This document shows positions 55,351 to 63,975 of a stretch of DNA of 64,000 nucleotides, in pieces. The DNA is from Spirosoma foliorum. Lineage in GTDB: Bacteria > Bacteroidota > Bacteroidia > Cytophagales > Spirosomataceae. The DNA lies in NCBI RefSeq assembly GCF_014117325.1, contig NZ_CP059732.1, positions 6,957,001 to 7,021,000 on the forward strand, in the 5' to 3' direction. Position 1 is the stretch's first letter; each line of letters begins with the position of its first letter. Under the pieces are notes generated by a model. The model was not told the origin of the DNA. It searched no databases and saw nothing but the letters and a program-made list of their open reading frames with translations. A program made the position numbers and the translations under genes.

Positions 55351-55400
55351 TGGTTTCCAGCCTATAATTTAATACTTTATTAATCGTAGGCTGGAAACCA
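55351..55400. repeat. Palindrome after atpD
   Basis: TGGTTTCCAGCCTA (55351-55364) and TAGGCTGGAAACCA (55387-55400), perfect 14-bp arms, 22-nt AT-rich loop. It could partly end atpD transcripts although there is no T-run. Confidence 0.85.
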
Positions 55401-55449
55401 AACCTCCTTCCTCAAGTCTGATAGTTTGACAATAAACACACTTAGTTTT

Positions 55450-56100
55450 ATGAAAACGATTCGATTGAGAATAGGAGTAGCCTTTATGTCATTCTGCTTA
55501 GTGACAACAGCGTCTATGTCGGCCCAAGCTATAGCCATACCCACAAAATCCATTGTTGGTGGTGTAGTTAAGGCTTCGACAGTGCAGGATGCTTCTGCAA
55601 CGACTCATCTTGACAATGCTGTAGCGGCCCTTGATAAAGGCGACAAAGAAACGACAACGCAGGAGTTGAAAACAGGCATTGCCGGTTTAGAAGCCGAAGC
55701 CCAGGCTAAGCCAACCTCATTCAAGGATAAAGTACTGGCGCAGGTGAGTAAGCTGAAGGCTTTACTTCCGTTGATTCCAACAGGAGCGCTTGGTAGTGGT
55801 GCTTTAGGCAAAGCTGTTAGCCTGGCTAAATTAGCCTCAGGTGGCAACCAACTCGAAGGCATTCTGGCTGCGGGCTCGTTACTGGGTAAAGGAAGTCAAC
55901 TAACGAGTGGCTTAAGCGGTATTAGTGGAGCTTTGTCGTCATTAGGCGGAAGCACTCAATCGACAGGCCAATCGCTGATTTCAACTGCTCTAGCCAGTGT
56001 TGGTAAACTCGATCAGGGCGGCTTAGTAGCTAAAGCTGCTGAACCCGCTGCGAAGACTCAAATTGGTAGCGTGCTTAATTTTGTAAAAGGAGCATTATAA
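55450..56100 (+). CDS. Secreted Gly/Ser/Ala-rich protein of unknown function
   Basis: A 216-residue protein starting MKTIRLRIGVAFMSFCLVTT at ATG 55450 (the frame opens at TTG 55426). Signal peptide ends near MSAQA. The mature part has low complexity: an Ala/Lys/Thr segment (VAALDKGDKETTTQELKTGI), then Gly/Leu/Ser-rich repeats (SLLGKGSQLTSGLSGISGA). No known family is recognised. It sits between atpD and atpC, with palindromes on both sides, so it may be transcribed with them or be independent. Function unknown. Confidence 0.8.
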   Translation: MKTIRLRIGVAFMSFCLVTTASMSAQAIAIPTKSIVGGVVKASTVQDASATTHLDNAVAALDKGDKETTTQELKTGIAGLEAEAQAKPTSFKDKVLAQVSKLKALLPLIPTGALGSGALGKAVSLAKLASGGNQLEGILAAGSLLGKGSQLTSGLSGISGALSSLGGSTQSTGQSLISTALASVGKLDQGGLVAKAAEPAAKTQIGSVLNFVKGAL

Positions 56101-56181
56101 AAGATATATGATATAGTATGTATGATGTAGGTGCGTGCTAATAACCTGTCATATATAATACATCATACATCATACATCTTT
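56100..56181. repeat. Quasi-palindrome before atpC
   Basis: Left AAAGATATATGATATAGTATG-like words and right CATACATCATACATCTTT pair imperfectly over about 30 bp. The arms repeat ATGTATGATG/CATCATACAT. It ends 5 nt before the atpC ATG. Confidence 0.7.
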
Positions 56182-56186
56182 CTCGT

Positions 56187-56432
56187 ATGACATTAGATAT
56201 TATCACTCCCGACCGTAAGGTGTTTTCTGGCGAAGCCAGTGCGGTTACGTTTCCAGGTAGCGAAGGGCAGTTTCAGGTTTTGAACAACCACGCTCCTCTG
56301 GTAAGCACATTGGATAAGGGCAAGCTTATCGTACAGACGGCGTCTGGCGAACAAACCTTCATCGTTGATGGTGGCGTAGTGGAAGTACTTCAGAACAAAG
56401 TACTCGTTCTCGCCGAAGCTGTCGTTGCTTAA
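56187..56432 (+). CDS. atpC: F1F0 ATP synthase epsilon subunit, N-terminal domain only
   Basis: An 81-residue protein equal to the beta-sandwich domain of epsilon (MTLDIITPDRKVFSGEASAV ... FPGSEGQFQVLNNHAPLVST). The C-terminal two-helix domain that inhibits ATP hydrolysis in other bacteria is absent; such short epsilons occur in Bacteroidota. It is separated from atpD by an unrelated secreted protein gene. Confidence 0.95.
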   Translation: MTLDIITPDRKVFSGEASAVTFPGSEGQFQVLNNHAPLVSTLDKGKLIVQTASGEQTFIVDGGVVEVLQNKVLVLAEAVVA

Positions 56433-56458
56433 ACCAAAATAGATTCTAGTGGATTCTA

Positions 56459-56517
56459 GTCGTTTCTTTGGATTCTATTGAATTGTTTATCAACACAATA
56501 GAATCTAAAGAAACGAC
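56459..56517. repeat. Palindrome between atpC and udk
   Basis: GTCGTTTCTTTGGATTCTATTG (56459-56480) pairs with 56496-56517 with one mismatch in 22 bp; flanking GATTCTAG/AGAATTCTA words extend it to about 56441-56530. It fills the spacer after the atpC stop. The in-frame extension of udk through it is thus non-coding. Confidence 0.85.
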
Positions 56518-56644
56518 CAGAATTCTAAATTGGCCAATTAATAGTTTAGCCATTGATTTAAAAGCGATTCACTTAGCAGGTGAACCGCTTTTTTATTGGC
56601 CGTCTGCGTTTTCCTGCTTTTTTTGTTATTTTTCTTACTTCATC

Positions 56645-57262
56645 ATGGCAACCAAACCTTTCATCGTCGGCATTACCGGCGGCAGTGCTTCGGGTAAAAC
56701 GTCCTTTCTGAAAGGTATCCTGAATGCCTTCACCGACGAGCAGATATGCCTGATTTCGCAGGACAATTACTACCTCAGCCGCGATGTCATTCCGGTAGAT
56801 GATCAGGGTATCCATAATTTCGATTTACCCGAAACCATTGATCACCATCTCTATGCCAAGCACATTGGGCAGTTACATAATGGTGAGATTGTCACGCAAA
56901 AAGAATATACGTTCAACAACCCGGCCATTGTACCAAGGATGTTGACGTTTAAGCCTGCACCGATCATTATTGTTGAAGGCATTTTCGTTTTCCATTTCCG
57001 TGAACTAGCGGATCAGATGGATCTGAAGATTTTCATCGATGCCAAAAACAGCATTAAACTCGAACGGCGGGTGAAGCGCGATGCCGAAGAGCGGGGCTAT
57101 GATTTAGATGATGTAATGTATCGTTGGAAATACCACGTGAAGCCAACCTACCGCCAATTCATCAAGCCATACCGTGCCGAAGCGGATATTGTGATTCCGA
57201 ACAATCATCATTACCAGCGAGGGCTGAATGTAGTCATTGAGTTTTTGAAAACGAAAGTATAA
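56645..57262 (+). CDS. udk: Uridine kinase
   Basis: A 205-residue kinase (uridine/cytidine + ATP or GTP to UMP/CMP; pyrimidine salvage). P-loop GITGGSASGKTSFL near the start, QDNYYLSRDVIPVDDQ, and EGIFVFHFRELADQMDLKIF. Start ATG 56645 (MATKPFIV) is chosen because the upstream in-frame 59 codons cross a palindrome. About 110 nt of leader contain no recognised signal. Confidence 0.93.
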   Translation: MATKPFIVGITGGSASGKTSFLKGILNAFTDEQICLISQDNYYLSRDVIPVDDQGIHNFDLPETIDHHLYAKHIGQLHNGEIVTQKEYTFNNPAIVPRMLTFKPAPIIIVEGIFVFHFRELADQMDLKIFIDAKNSIKLERRVKRDAEERGYDLDDVMYRWKYHVKPTYRQFIKPYRAEADIVIPNNHHYQRGLNVVIEFLKTKV

Positions 57263-57263
57263 C

Positions 57264-57352
57264 GTAGCGTGGACTTCCAGTCCGCGTAGCCGAAGGCTAA
57301 GTTGTAATTACCTTTTTAGCCTTTGGCTACGCGGACTGGAAGTCCACGCTAC
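57264..57352. repeat. 37-bp-arm palindrome between convergent udk and the reductase gene
   Basis: Arms 57264-57300 and 57316-57352 match with one mismatch in 37 bp; loop 15 nt. Words GTAGCGTGGACTTCCAGTCC and GGCTACGCGG recur. It begins 1 nt after the udk stop codon and ends 1 nt before the other stop, so it fills the whole convergent junction. Confidence 0.95.
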
Positions 57353-57353
57353 T

Positions 57354-58397
57354 TTACAACTCAATCACAACTCCGTCGCTTTCAGGATAGCCCGTGCATG
57401 TTAACACCCAGCCTTCTGCAAGGTCGCGATCCGTCAATACATCGTTGATAGTCATGTGGACCTTTCCTGATAAACAACGGGCGGCACAGGTGGAACAACG
57501 ACCACCCCGACAGCTATAGGGCAAATGAATTCCCTCGTCTAAAGCTGCCTGTAAAATGGATTTATAAGCTGGCACCTGAATTTCGATCTCGCGCTCTCGC
57601 AACTTTAACAACACCATTCGATCCTGGGCCGCAATAGGTGGTGGTGTTAGAAAAACAGGCTCAACAACAAAATTCTCGCGTCGAATCTGTTCTGGTCGAA
57701 AACCGCTGAATACTAGTGTAAACTGAATCATTCGCATGTAATCACCTGGGCCGCATACATAAAAACGGAGTTCTTTTGGATCTGAGTTTTTAACCAATTC
57801 AGGCAAGAGACGCTCCAACATTACATTGTTCAGCCTTCCTCGTAAGGCGTTCCAATCTTCAGTCGGACTACTTAGCAGGTAAATTAATCGGAACCGATCT
57901 GGATATTGACGTTGTAAGACATTTAGCTCCTCTCGAAAAATAGTATTTCGCTCGTTTGGGGTGCTGTAGAGCAGGGTTACAAACCGATTTGATTCTTCCC
58001 TTAAAACCTGCTTAATAAGCCCGAACAAAGGGGTGATACCGCTTCCCGCTCCGAATAAAATTATATCTCCTTTCGGATTTTCACCAAGGGTAAATCGACC
58101 AGCGGGATGCAAACTCCTTACCACATCACCAACGCGCAATGTATCGTGCAGGTAGCGGGAAATTTCTCCATTTTGAACTCGCTTAATTGTCAATCGTAAG
58201 AATTGTTCATCAGGAGTCGAACTGAGCGAGTATGATCGACGAACTTCGTGGCCATGATGATTTATGATCAGGGTCAGAAACTGTCCGGCACGATACGCAA
58301 CGAATTGACCATTTAATGGTTCCAGAAAGTAACTGTTGGCATCGGCCGTTTCACGAACAATACGCACAACGCGTAATTGAAGAAAATCGTCGGTCAT
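57354..58397 (-). CDS. PaaE-like ferredoxin-NAD(P) reductase with C-terminal [2Fe-2S] domain
   Basis: A 347-residue electron-transfer protein: FAD-binding RRSYSLSSTPDEQF, NAD(P)-binding GAGSGITPLFGLI and CGPGDYMRMI, and a C-terminal plant-type ferredoxin domain (YSCRGGRCSTCAARC with a distal Cys in LTCTGYPES). The layout is that of phenylacetyl-CoA epoxidase subunit E and related hydroxylase reductases. No oxygenase or paa gene is adjacent, so the partner is unknown. It is convergent with udk and divergent from nadA. Confidence 0.9.
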   Translation of the reverse strand: MTDDFLQLRVVRIVRETADANSYFLEPLNGQFVAYRAGQFLTLIINHHGHEVRRSYSLSSTPDEQFLRLTIKRVQNGEISRYLHDTLRVGDVVRSLHPAGRFTLGENPKGDIILFGAGSGITPLFGLIKQVLREESNRFVTLLYSTPNERNTIFREELNVLQRQYPDRFRLIYLLSSPTEDWNALRGRLNNVMLERLLPELVKNSDPKELRFYVCGPGDYMRMIQFTLVFSGFRPEQIRRENFVVEPVFLTPPPIAAQDRMVLLKLREREIEIQVPAYKSILQAALDEGIHLPYSCRGGRCSTCAARCLSGKVHMTINDVLTDRDLAEGWVLTCTGYPESDGVVIEL

Positions 58398-58471
58398 AAA
58401 TAGAGCAGCTTTCTCTCAAAACTAATCAAATACAAGCTGTTGTTTGAAAGCCCAAACGATTTCCTGAAATT

Positions 58472-58525
58472 CGCCCCGCCGGTGCGGTGGATTTGCCCTG
58501 CCGGTCCGCCGAGCGGTGGATTCGC
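58472..58525. repeat. GC-rich tandem unit upstream of nadA
   Basis: Two related units (58472-58496 and 58497-58525), each with a small hairpin (CCGCCGGTGCGG; CCGCCGAGCGG) followed by GCGGTGGATT[T/C]GC. It is markedly GC-richer than the surrounding sequence, between divergent reductase and nadA genes. Function unknown. Confidence 0.6.
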
Positions 58526-58603
58526 TACGCTTTCTCTCGAAAGAATATCGTGACATTTTCTTAGTATTCGTTGTTTAGTAGTAAACCACCTGTCGATACC
58601 CGA

Positions 58604-59593
58604 ATGGAAGCACTCCTGGAAGAAGTTCAACGCATTGGTTATGTGAATAAACCAGTCGCCGAAGACATAGATTTAGTTGCCGAGATTAACCGGCTGAAAA
58701 AAGAAAAGAATGCCGTTATTCTAGCCCATTATTACGTGGACGGTGCCATTCAGGACATAGCCGATTACATTGGCGATAGCCTTGGTTTATCGCAGCAGGC
58801 AGCCGCTACCCCCGCCGACATGATTGTATTCTGTGGCGTACATTTTATGGGCGAGACAGCAAAGGTCTTATCTCCCGAGAAAAAGGTCGTTATTCCTGAT
58901 CTAAACGCGGGTTGTTCACTAGCCGATTCGGCCCCAGCCGATAAATTCGCTGAGTTCAAGGCACAATATCCCGATCATATTGTACTGTCATACATTAACT
59001 GCTCGGCCGAAATCAAGGCATTATCCGATATTATCGTTACCTCCTCGAATGCCCTGAAAATTGTTGAGAGTTTACCGAAAGATCAGAAAATCATTTTCGC
59101 GCCAGACGCCAACCTTGGCCGTTTCGTTTCAAAGAAAACTGGCCGCGATATGGTGCTTTGGGATGGAGCCTGCATTGTGCACATCGATATTTCGCTCGAA
59201 AAATTGCACAAACTTCGCATTGATTACCCCGAAGCGAAGTTCATCGCCCACCCCGAATGTCAGGAGAATATTCTGAGTGAAGCCGATTATGTTGGTTCAA
59301 CAACAGCCTTGTTGAAATACGTGGTCGATAGCCCCGAGCAGACGTTTATCGTTGGTACCGAAGCGGGCATTCTGCACAAGATGAAGGAAGCCGTTCCGCA
59401 CAAGAAAATCATTCCTGCCCCCGCCAGCCAGAACAATACCTGCGCCTGTTCGGAATGCCCCTACATGAAAATGAACACAATGGAGAAGGTATACAACGCC
59501 ATGCTTTACGAACAACCGGAAATTATTGTACCGGAAGATATTCGTTTGAAGGCGTATGAGTCGGTGGCTAGGATGCTGGAGTTGAGCAAGTAA
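58604..59593 (+). CDS. nadA: Quinolinate synthase
   Basis: A 329-residue [4Fe-4S] enzyme making quinolinate from iminoaspartate and dihydroxyacetone phosphate. Motifs: [34 protein letters not shown], and three cluster cysteines ([23 protein letters not shown]). Start ATG 58604 (MEALLEEVQ); the upstream frame to 58571 has only a TTG. It is followed after 11 nt by a toxin-antitoxin pair and then by nadB. Confidence 0.96.
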   Translation: MEALLEEVQRIGYVNKPVAEDIDLVAEINRLKKEKNAVILAHYYVDGAIQDIADYIGDSLGLSQQAAATPADMIVFCGVHFMGETAKVLSPEKKVVIPDLNAGCSLADSAPADKFAEFKAQYPDHIVLSYINCSAEIKALSDIIVTSSNALKIVESLPKDQKIIFAPDANLGRFVSKKTGRDMVLWDGACIVHIDISLEKLHKLRIDYPEAKFIAHPECQENILSEADYVGSTTALLKYVVDSPEQTFIVGTEAGILHKMKEAVPHKKIIPAPASQNNTCACSECPYMKMNTMEKVYNAMLYEQPEIIVPEDIRLKAYESVARMLELSK

Positions 59594-59604
59594 ATAAGAA
59601 AGAT

Positions 59605-59829
59605 ATGCAACAGATTATTTTGCAACCTCAAACACCAGACGAACTACGTTTAGTGAAGCAGTTCGCCAAAGTGATGAAAATTAAAGCGACAACTGTAAAA
59701 GAAACTCCTAAGGCACGTAAGAAACGGGAGATTTTGGACGGTATTGAGCGAGGATTAGCCGAGATAAAGCTTCATCAGAAAGGTAAGATTACTCTTAAAA
59801 CAGCTCAACAAGTTCTTGATGAGTTATAA
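59605..59829 (+). CDS. Probable antitoxin of the RelE-type pair
   Basis: A 74-residue protein, basic and helical (AKVMKIKATTVKETPKARKK ... EILDGIERGLAEIKLHQKG). No known DNA-binding fold is recognised, but size, order (antitoxin first) and an 11-nt overlap with the downstream toxin gene make an antitoxin likely. It starts 11 nt after the nadA stop. Confidence 0.8.
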   Translation: MQQIILQPQTPDELRLVKQFAKVMKIKATTVKETPKARKKREILDGIERGLAEIKLHQKGKITLKTAQQVLDEL

Positions 59830-60145
59830 AGTAATTTTCACCTCCGATGCGTTGCGTGATGCTAAACAACTACGAAAGAAATACCCCTCGTTCAAAAGTG
59901 ATTTAGCAAACTTAATTGAATCCTTGCAGCAAGACCCGCAACAAGGTGAATCATTGGGTAAGGACTGCTATAAAATTCGATTAGCAATATCCAGTAAAAA
60001 CAAGGGCAAGCGTGGCGGAGCTAGAGCTATATCGTGCGTCAAATTAATTGATGAAACGGTCTATCTGGTTGCGATCTACGATAAAAGCGAAGCAGACACC
60101 ATTGCAGAAGGCGACTTGGATGACCGCCTTTTAAATATTCCTTAG
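59819..60145 (+). CDS. RelE/ParE-superfamily toxin
   Basis: A 108-residue protein starting MSYKVIFTSDALRDAKQLRK at ATG 59819 (a TTG one codon earlier is rejected). The core DCYKIRLAISSKNKGKRGG then LVAIYDKSEADTI fits RelE/ParE mRNA interferases of Bacteroidota. Its basic residues are consistent with RNA or ribosome binding; the exact catalytic residues cannot be assigned. It overlaps the antitoxin gene and ends 4 nt before nadB. Confidence 0.85.
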   Translation: MSYKVIFTSDALRDAKQLRKKYPSFKSDLANLIESLQQDPQQGESLGKDCYKIRLAISSKNKGKRGGARAISCVKLIDETVYLVAIYDKSEADTIAEGDLDDRLLNIP

Positions 60146-60149
60146 ATCA

Positions 60150-61736
60150 ATGCCCCATCAATTCGATTTTCTGGTTATCGGCTCCGGCATTGCGGGCCTG
60201 AGTTATGCTACTAAGCTGGCAATGCACTTTGAGAAGTTACAGCAGGCTGTAAAAATCGGTGTAATCACCAAAGTTCAGGCCGAAGAAACTAACACTAAAT
60301 ACGCTCAGGGTGGTATTGCAGCTGTTTGGTCGGAAGGAGATTCGTTTGAAAAACACATCGAAGATACGATGGTGGCAGGCGACTTTCTGAGCGACCGGCA
60401 TATTGTTGAGATCGTTGTTCGCGAAGCACCCGTCCGTATCCAGGAGCTGATTGATTACGGCACACGTTTCGACAAGGAACATGGTGGCTCCGATTACGAC
60501 CTCGCCAAAGAGGGCGGCCATTCCGATTTTCGAATTCTGCACTTTAAAGACATTACTGGCGCTGAAATAGAACGGGCATTACTCGAAAAGGCAAATTCGC
60601 TGAAATCCATTGAGATTTTTACGCATTTCTACGCCGTTGAACTCATCACACGCCACCAACTTGGCGAAACGGTTCATCGTTATGACACTGATAATAAGTG
60701 CTTTGGTGCTTACGTACTAAATACCCGTACCGGGCAAGTCGAACAGTTTCTGGCCAAAACGACCCTACTGGCAACTGGCGGTATCGGGAATATTTATCAG
60801 AATACGACGAACCCAAACATTGCAACTGGCGATGGCATTGCAATGGCCTACCGCGCCAAGGGGATCGGCAAGGACATGGAGTTTATCCAGTTTCACCCGA
60901 CGGCCCTGTACGAACCCGGTAAAAAACCCAATTTCCTGATTTCCGAAGCCGTTCGTGGGTTTGGCGGTGTACTACGAACGCGCAAAGGTGAGACGTTTAT
61001 GGAGAATTACGACTCGCGCCTGTCGCTGGCCCCGCGCGACATTGTGGCCCGTGCCATCGACTCCGAAATGAAAAAAGCGGGGGATCCACACGTTTATCTG
61101 GATGTAACTCACTGCGATTACGAACGATTTGTTGAACACTTTCCCAATATAACCGCCTATTGCCGCGACCATTTGGGGCTGGATTTACGGAAAGATTATA
61201 TCCCCGTTGTACCGGCGCAACACTACCTATGTGGTGGTGTGCGGGTTAACGAATGGGGACAGACCAACATTCAGTTCCTCTATGCGGTTGGTGAGTGCTC
61301 CTGTACGGGTCTTCACGGTGCCAACCGCCTGGCCTCCAATTCACTCCTCGAAGCCGTTGTCTTTGGCCATCGAGCCTATGAGAAAACGGTAGAATTACTC
61401 GATCAGGCCGTTTTACCTGAAAATATCCCAGCCTGGAACGACGCAGGCACAACCCATCCTGAGGAATTGGTGCTAGTGACCGAGATGAAAAAAGAACTGG
61501 AATCGATCATGTCCAACTATGTTGGCATTGTACGCACCAATCGACGCCTGAAGCGAGCGATGGACCGTCTTGAATTAATTTACTTAGAACACGAAGAACT
61601 CTATCGCCAATCGAAAGTATCGGTTCCTATTTGCGAACTCCGGAACATGATCGAAGTAGCTTACCTGGTTATTAAAATGGCAATGGCCCGGCGCGAAAAC
61701 AGTGGACTGCATTTTAATCTGGATAATGTGAAATAG
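60150..61736 (+). CDS. nadB: L-aspartate oxidase
   Basis: A 528-residue flavoprotein oxidising L-aspartate to iminoaspartate, the first step of NAD synthesis. FAD-binding LVIGSGIAGLSYATKLA at the start, TKYAQGGIAAVW, GGFGGVLRTRKGETFM-like and HYLCGGVRVNEWGQTN motifs, and the C-terminal helical domain (GIVRTNRRLKRAMDRLELI). It follows the toxin gene by 4 nt and nadA by about 550 nt. nadC is not in the window. Confidence 0.96.
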   Translation: MPHQFDFLVIGSGIAGLSYATKLAMHFEKLQQAVKIGVITKVQAEETNTKYAQGGIAAVWSEGDSFEKHIEDTMVAGDFLSDRHIVEIVVREAPVRIQELIDYGTRFDKEHGGSDYDLAKEGGHSDFRILHFKDITGAEIERALLEKANSLKSIEIFTHFYAVELITRHQLGETVHRYDTDNKCFGAYVLNTRTGQVEQFLAKTTLLATGGIGNIYQNTTNPNIATGDGIAMAYRAKGIGKDMEFIQFHPTALYEPGKKPNFLISEAVRGFGGVLRTRKGETFMENYDSRLSLAPRDIVARAIDSEMKKAGDPHVYLDVTHCDYERFVEHFPNITAYCRDHLGLDLRKDYIPVVPAQHYLCGGVRVNEWGQTNIQFLYAVGECSCTGLHGANRLASNSLLEAVVFGHRAYEKTVELLDQAVLPENIPAWNDAGTTHPEELVLVTEMKKELESIMSNYVGIVRTNRRLKRAMDRLELIYLEHEELYRQSKVSVPICELRNMIEVAYLVIKMAMARRENSGLHFNLDNVK

Positions 61737-61859
61737 GCAACAAACTTGTTGTTTAGTTAATTAATTCTGTCTTTGATCCTCTAAAGAAATACTCATTAAC
61801 TAGCTATTTCGACCAGATCGAACGCGAATTGGGTTCATTATTGTTTTACAGCTAAATAG

Positions 61860-61867
61860 TATCTTTG
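61860..61867 (+). promoter_or_regulatory. Candidate -7 box before the 60-residue gene
   Basis: TATCTTTG, an exact TAnnTTTG match 20 nt before the ATG at 61888. A TTG at 61841 gives a short 16-nt spacer. Confidence 0.45.
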
Positions 61868-61887
61868 GCTCTTATAAATAAAGCATT

Positions 61888-62070
61888 ATGGAACGAATAC
61901 ATGACTCCAACAGCCGCCCTAAAGGTGGAGCAGCCTTGTTCCAGTGGATTCTGGAGCAAAGGAAATTAGAAGAAAACCAGCCTCGCGAACTAACTGAAAG
62001 TCAAAAAGCCGCCATTGCTGAATTGAAAAAACGTAATGCAGAACGAGGAACATCAGTCATTAAAGCATGA
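61888..62070 (+). CDS. Small basic/acidic helical protein of unknown function
   Basis: A 60-residue protein (GGAALFQWILEQRKLEENQP ... AAIAELKKRNAERGTS), likely alpha-helical. No family recognised. It has its own promoter and overlaps the next gene by 35 nt, suggesting translational coupling. It could be an antitoxin-like partner of the following gene; this is context inference. Confidence 0.65.
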   Translation: MERIHDSNSRPKGGAALFQWILEQRKLEENQPRELTESQKAAIAELKKRNAERGTSVIKA

Positions 62071-62557
62071 TTTTATTTTTGGTGGTGGCCCTACAAACTC
62101 CTATTATTTTGTAAATGGAGTAGGAATAACCTACGAAGTGATGTTTAAGCCATCAGGCTATTTATTTCCAGAATATCCTGAATTCAATAAGGATGTATAT
62201 GAGTTCATTATTCGTATTGAAGAAAATATACTTACTATAAATCCTCCATCTGACTCTCTTCTACCCCCAACGATTGCTGCTATATTTCGAGATTTCTTTA
62301 AACGAGAAGGTGCAGTAGTCGTTTATATTTGCGATTCATCGGATGGACGGCAAGCCATTCGTTTCAGAAAATTCAATTCCTGGTATAGTTATTTCGAAGG
62401 TAGAGGGACAACGCTAATGAAGATAGATCTGGAGTTTGAGGATAAGGAAGTTCCCGTTTATACTTCGCTTATTCTACAAGCTAAACATCCATTGCTTCAA
62501 TATATCATTGTGGCTTATCAAAGGTTAATTCTTTGGGCTGATAGCAATGACAAATAA
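62036..62557 (+). CDS. DUF6169-like protein of unknown function
   Basis: A 173-residue protein with a beta-rich N-terminal part (NSYYFVNGVGITYEVMFKPS), then IIRIEENILTINPPSDSLLP and ALVVYICDSSDGR-like middle, a Phe/Trp/Tyr-rich WYSYFEGRGTT and a C-terminal helix-like end. It resembles the Bacteroidota family DUF6169 from memory; no function is known. Start ATG 62036 lies inside the previous gene; no better start is visible. Paired with the 60-residue gene upstream. Confidence 0.65.
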   Translation: MQNEEHQSLKHDFIFGGGPTNSYYFVNGVGITYEVMFKPSGYLFPEYPEFNKDVYEFIIRIEENILTINPPSDSLLPPTIAAIFRDFFKREGAVVVYICDSSDGRQAIRFRKFNSWYSYFEGRGTTLMKIDLEFEDKEVPVYTSLILQAKHPLLQYIIVAYQRLILWADSNDK

Positions 62558-62593
62558 AATGGACGCGTTCCCAGCCTAATCTGCCCCAGAATC

Positions 62594-63967
62594 ATGAATC
62601 AGCAAGACATTATCGACTTCATCAATCAAAGTGATAGCCCAAAAATCAAATATGCGTTTACCGATATTGATGGCGTTCTGCGCGGCAAAATCATTCATCG
62701 ACAGAAGTTTCTGGATGGCTTGACCGATGGGTTCGGTTTTTGTGATGTCGTTTGGGGTTGGGATTCATCCGATACGCCTTACGATAATGGTAAAACAACG
62801 GGCTGGCAATCCGGCTATCCCGACGCGCCGGTTCGGCTTGATGTTTCTACCTTTCGGCAACTTCCCTGGGAAGATAATATTCCCTTTTTTCTCGCCGATT
62901 TTAGTCCTAGCCCAACTAATCAGCCGTCTAGCTACGCTTTAGCCGCTTGTCCACGTAGTTTGCTCAAACGCATTGCCAGCCAGTGCCAGCAAATGGGTTT
63001 CCACGCTGAATTTGCCCAGGAGTTTGAGTGGTTCAATTTCCGCGAAACACCCCAAAGTCTACAGCATAAAGACTTTCGGCAATTAGAGCCACTTACGCCA
63101 GGCATGTTTGGGTATTCTATCCTGCGCCCTTCGCTCGAAAGTGCCTTTTATCACGATCTATTCGATTTACTGGCTCAATTCGATATACCGCTCGAAGGGC
63201 TTCATACCGAGACGGGGCCGGGCGTTTACGAAGCGGCTATCATGCATGATGAAGTCGTTAGAGCCGCCGACAAAGCTACTCTATTCAAAACCGCTGTGAA
63301 GGAAATTGCTTACCGACATGGCATAGTGGCTACGTTTATGGCGAAATGGAACGCTGATTTGCCCGGTTGTAGCGGTCATATTCACCAGAGTCTCTGGAAC
63401 CCCGAACAGACAAAAAATCTGTTTTATGATGCCACTCAACCAGATAACATGAGTGAGCTAATGCGCCAGTTCATGGCCGGCCAATTGTATTGCCTGCCCC
63501 ATATTACGCCCATGTTTGCGCCAACCATCAACAGCTATAAACGGCTGGTTGAAGGTGCCTGGGCCCCTACTACATTAACCTGGTCGGTAGATAATCGGAC
63601 AACTGCGCTTCGGGTGTTAAATCATAAGGAGGCCTATACGCGTGTTGAACATCGGGTGTCTGGTTCCGATACAAATCCGTATCTGGCAATAGCTGCGTCA
63701 TTAGCTTCTGGCTTGTATGGCATCCGGCATAAATTAACATTAGACATTCCAGCTTCGGTTGGAAATGGTTATGCCGATAAGCGGAATGGCATATTACCTA
63801 CGAATTTGGACGAAGCCACGCGGGCAATGGCCAATTCGCCAGTGGCGGCTGAACTGTTTGGCGTCGAATTTGTTGACCATTTCACGCGCACTCGCGACTG
63901 GGAATGGCGGCAATATCTCCGCCAGGTCAGCGACTGGGAACTGAAACGATATTTTGAGATTATTTAA
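62594..63967 (+). CDS. Glutamine-synthetase-family protein
   Basis: A 457-residue member of the glutamine synthetase superfamily: beta-grasp N-terminal domain (KYAFTDIDGVLRGKIIHRQKF), then catalytic-domain motifs ETGPGVYEAAI (Glu ligand), the GSGMH-equivalent GCSGHIHQSLWN, and the nucleotide/metal region YKRLVEGAWAPTTLTWS and EHRVSGSDTNPYL. It differs from GlnA in length and N-terminus and is closer to the gamma-glutamyl-amine/polyamine synthetases (PuuA-like). Substrate unknown. It starts 36 nt after the DUF6169-like gene. Confidence 0.9.
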   Translation: MNQQDIIDFINQSDSPKIKYAFTDIDGVLRGKIIHRQKFLDGLTDGFGFCDVVWGWDSSDTPYDNGKTTGWQSGYPDAPVRLDVSTFRQLPWEDNIPFFLADFSPSPTNQPSSYALAACPRSLLKRIASQCQQMGFHAEFAQEFEWFNFRETPQSLQHKDFRQLEPLTPGMFGYSILRPSLESAFYHDLFDLLAQFDIPLEGLHTETGPGVYEAAIMHDEVVRAADKATLFKTAVKEIAYRHGIVATFMAKWNADLPGCSGHIHQSLWNPEQTKNLFYDATQPDNMSELMRQFMAGQLYCLPHITPMFAPTINSYKRLVEGAWAPTTLTWSVDNRTTALRVLNHKEAYTRVEHRVSGSDTNPYLAIAASLASGLYGIRHKLTLDIPASVGNGYADKRNGILPTNLDEATRAMANSPVAAELFGVEFVDHFTRTRDWEWRQYLRQVSDWELKRYFEII

Positions 63968-63975
63968 AGAGTTTT

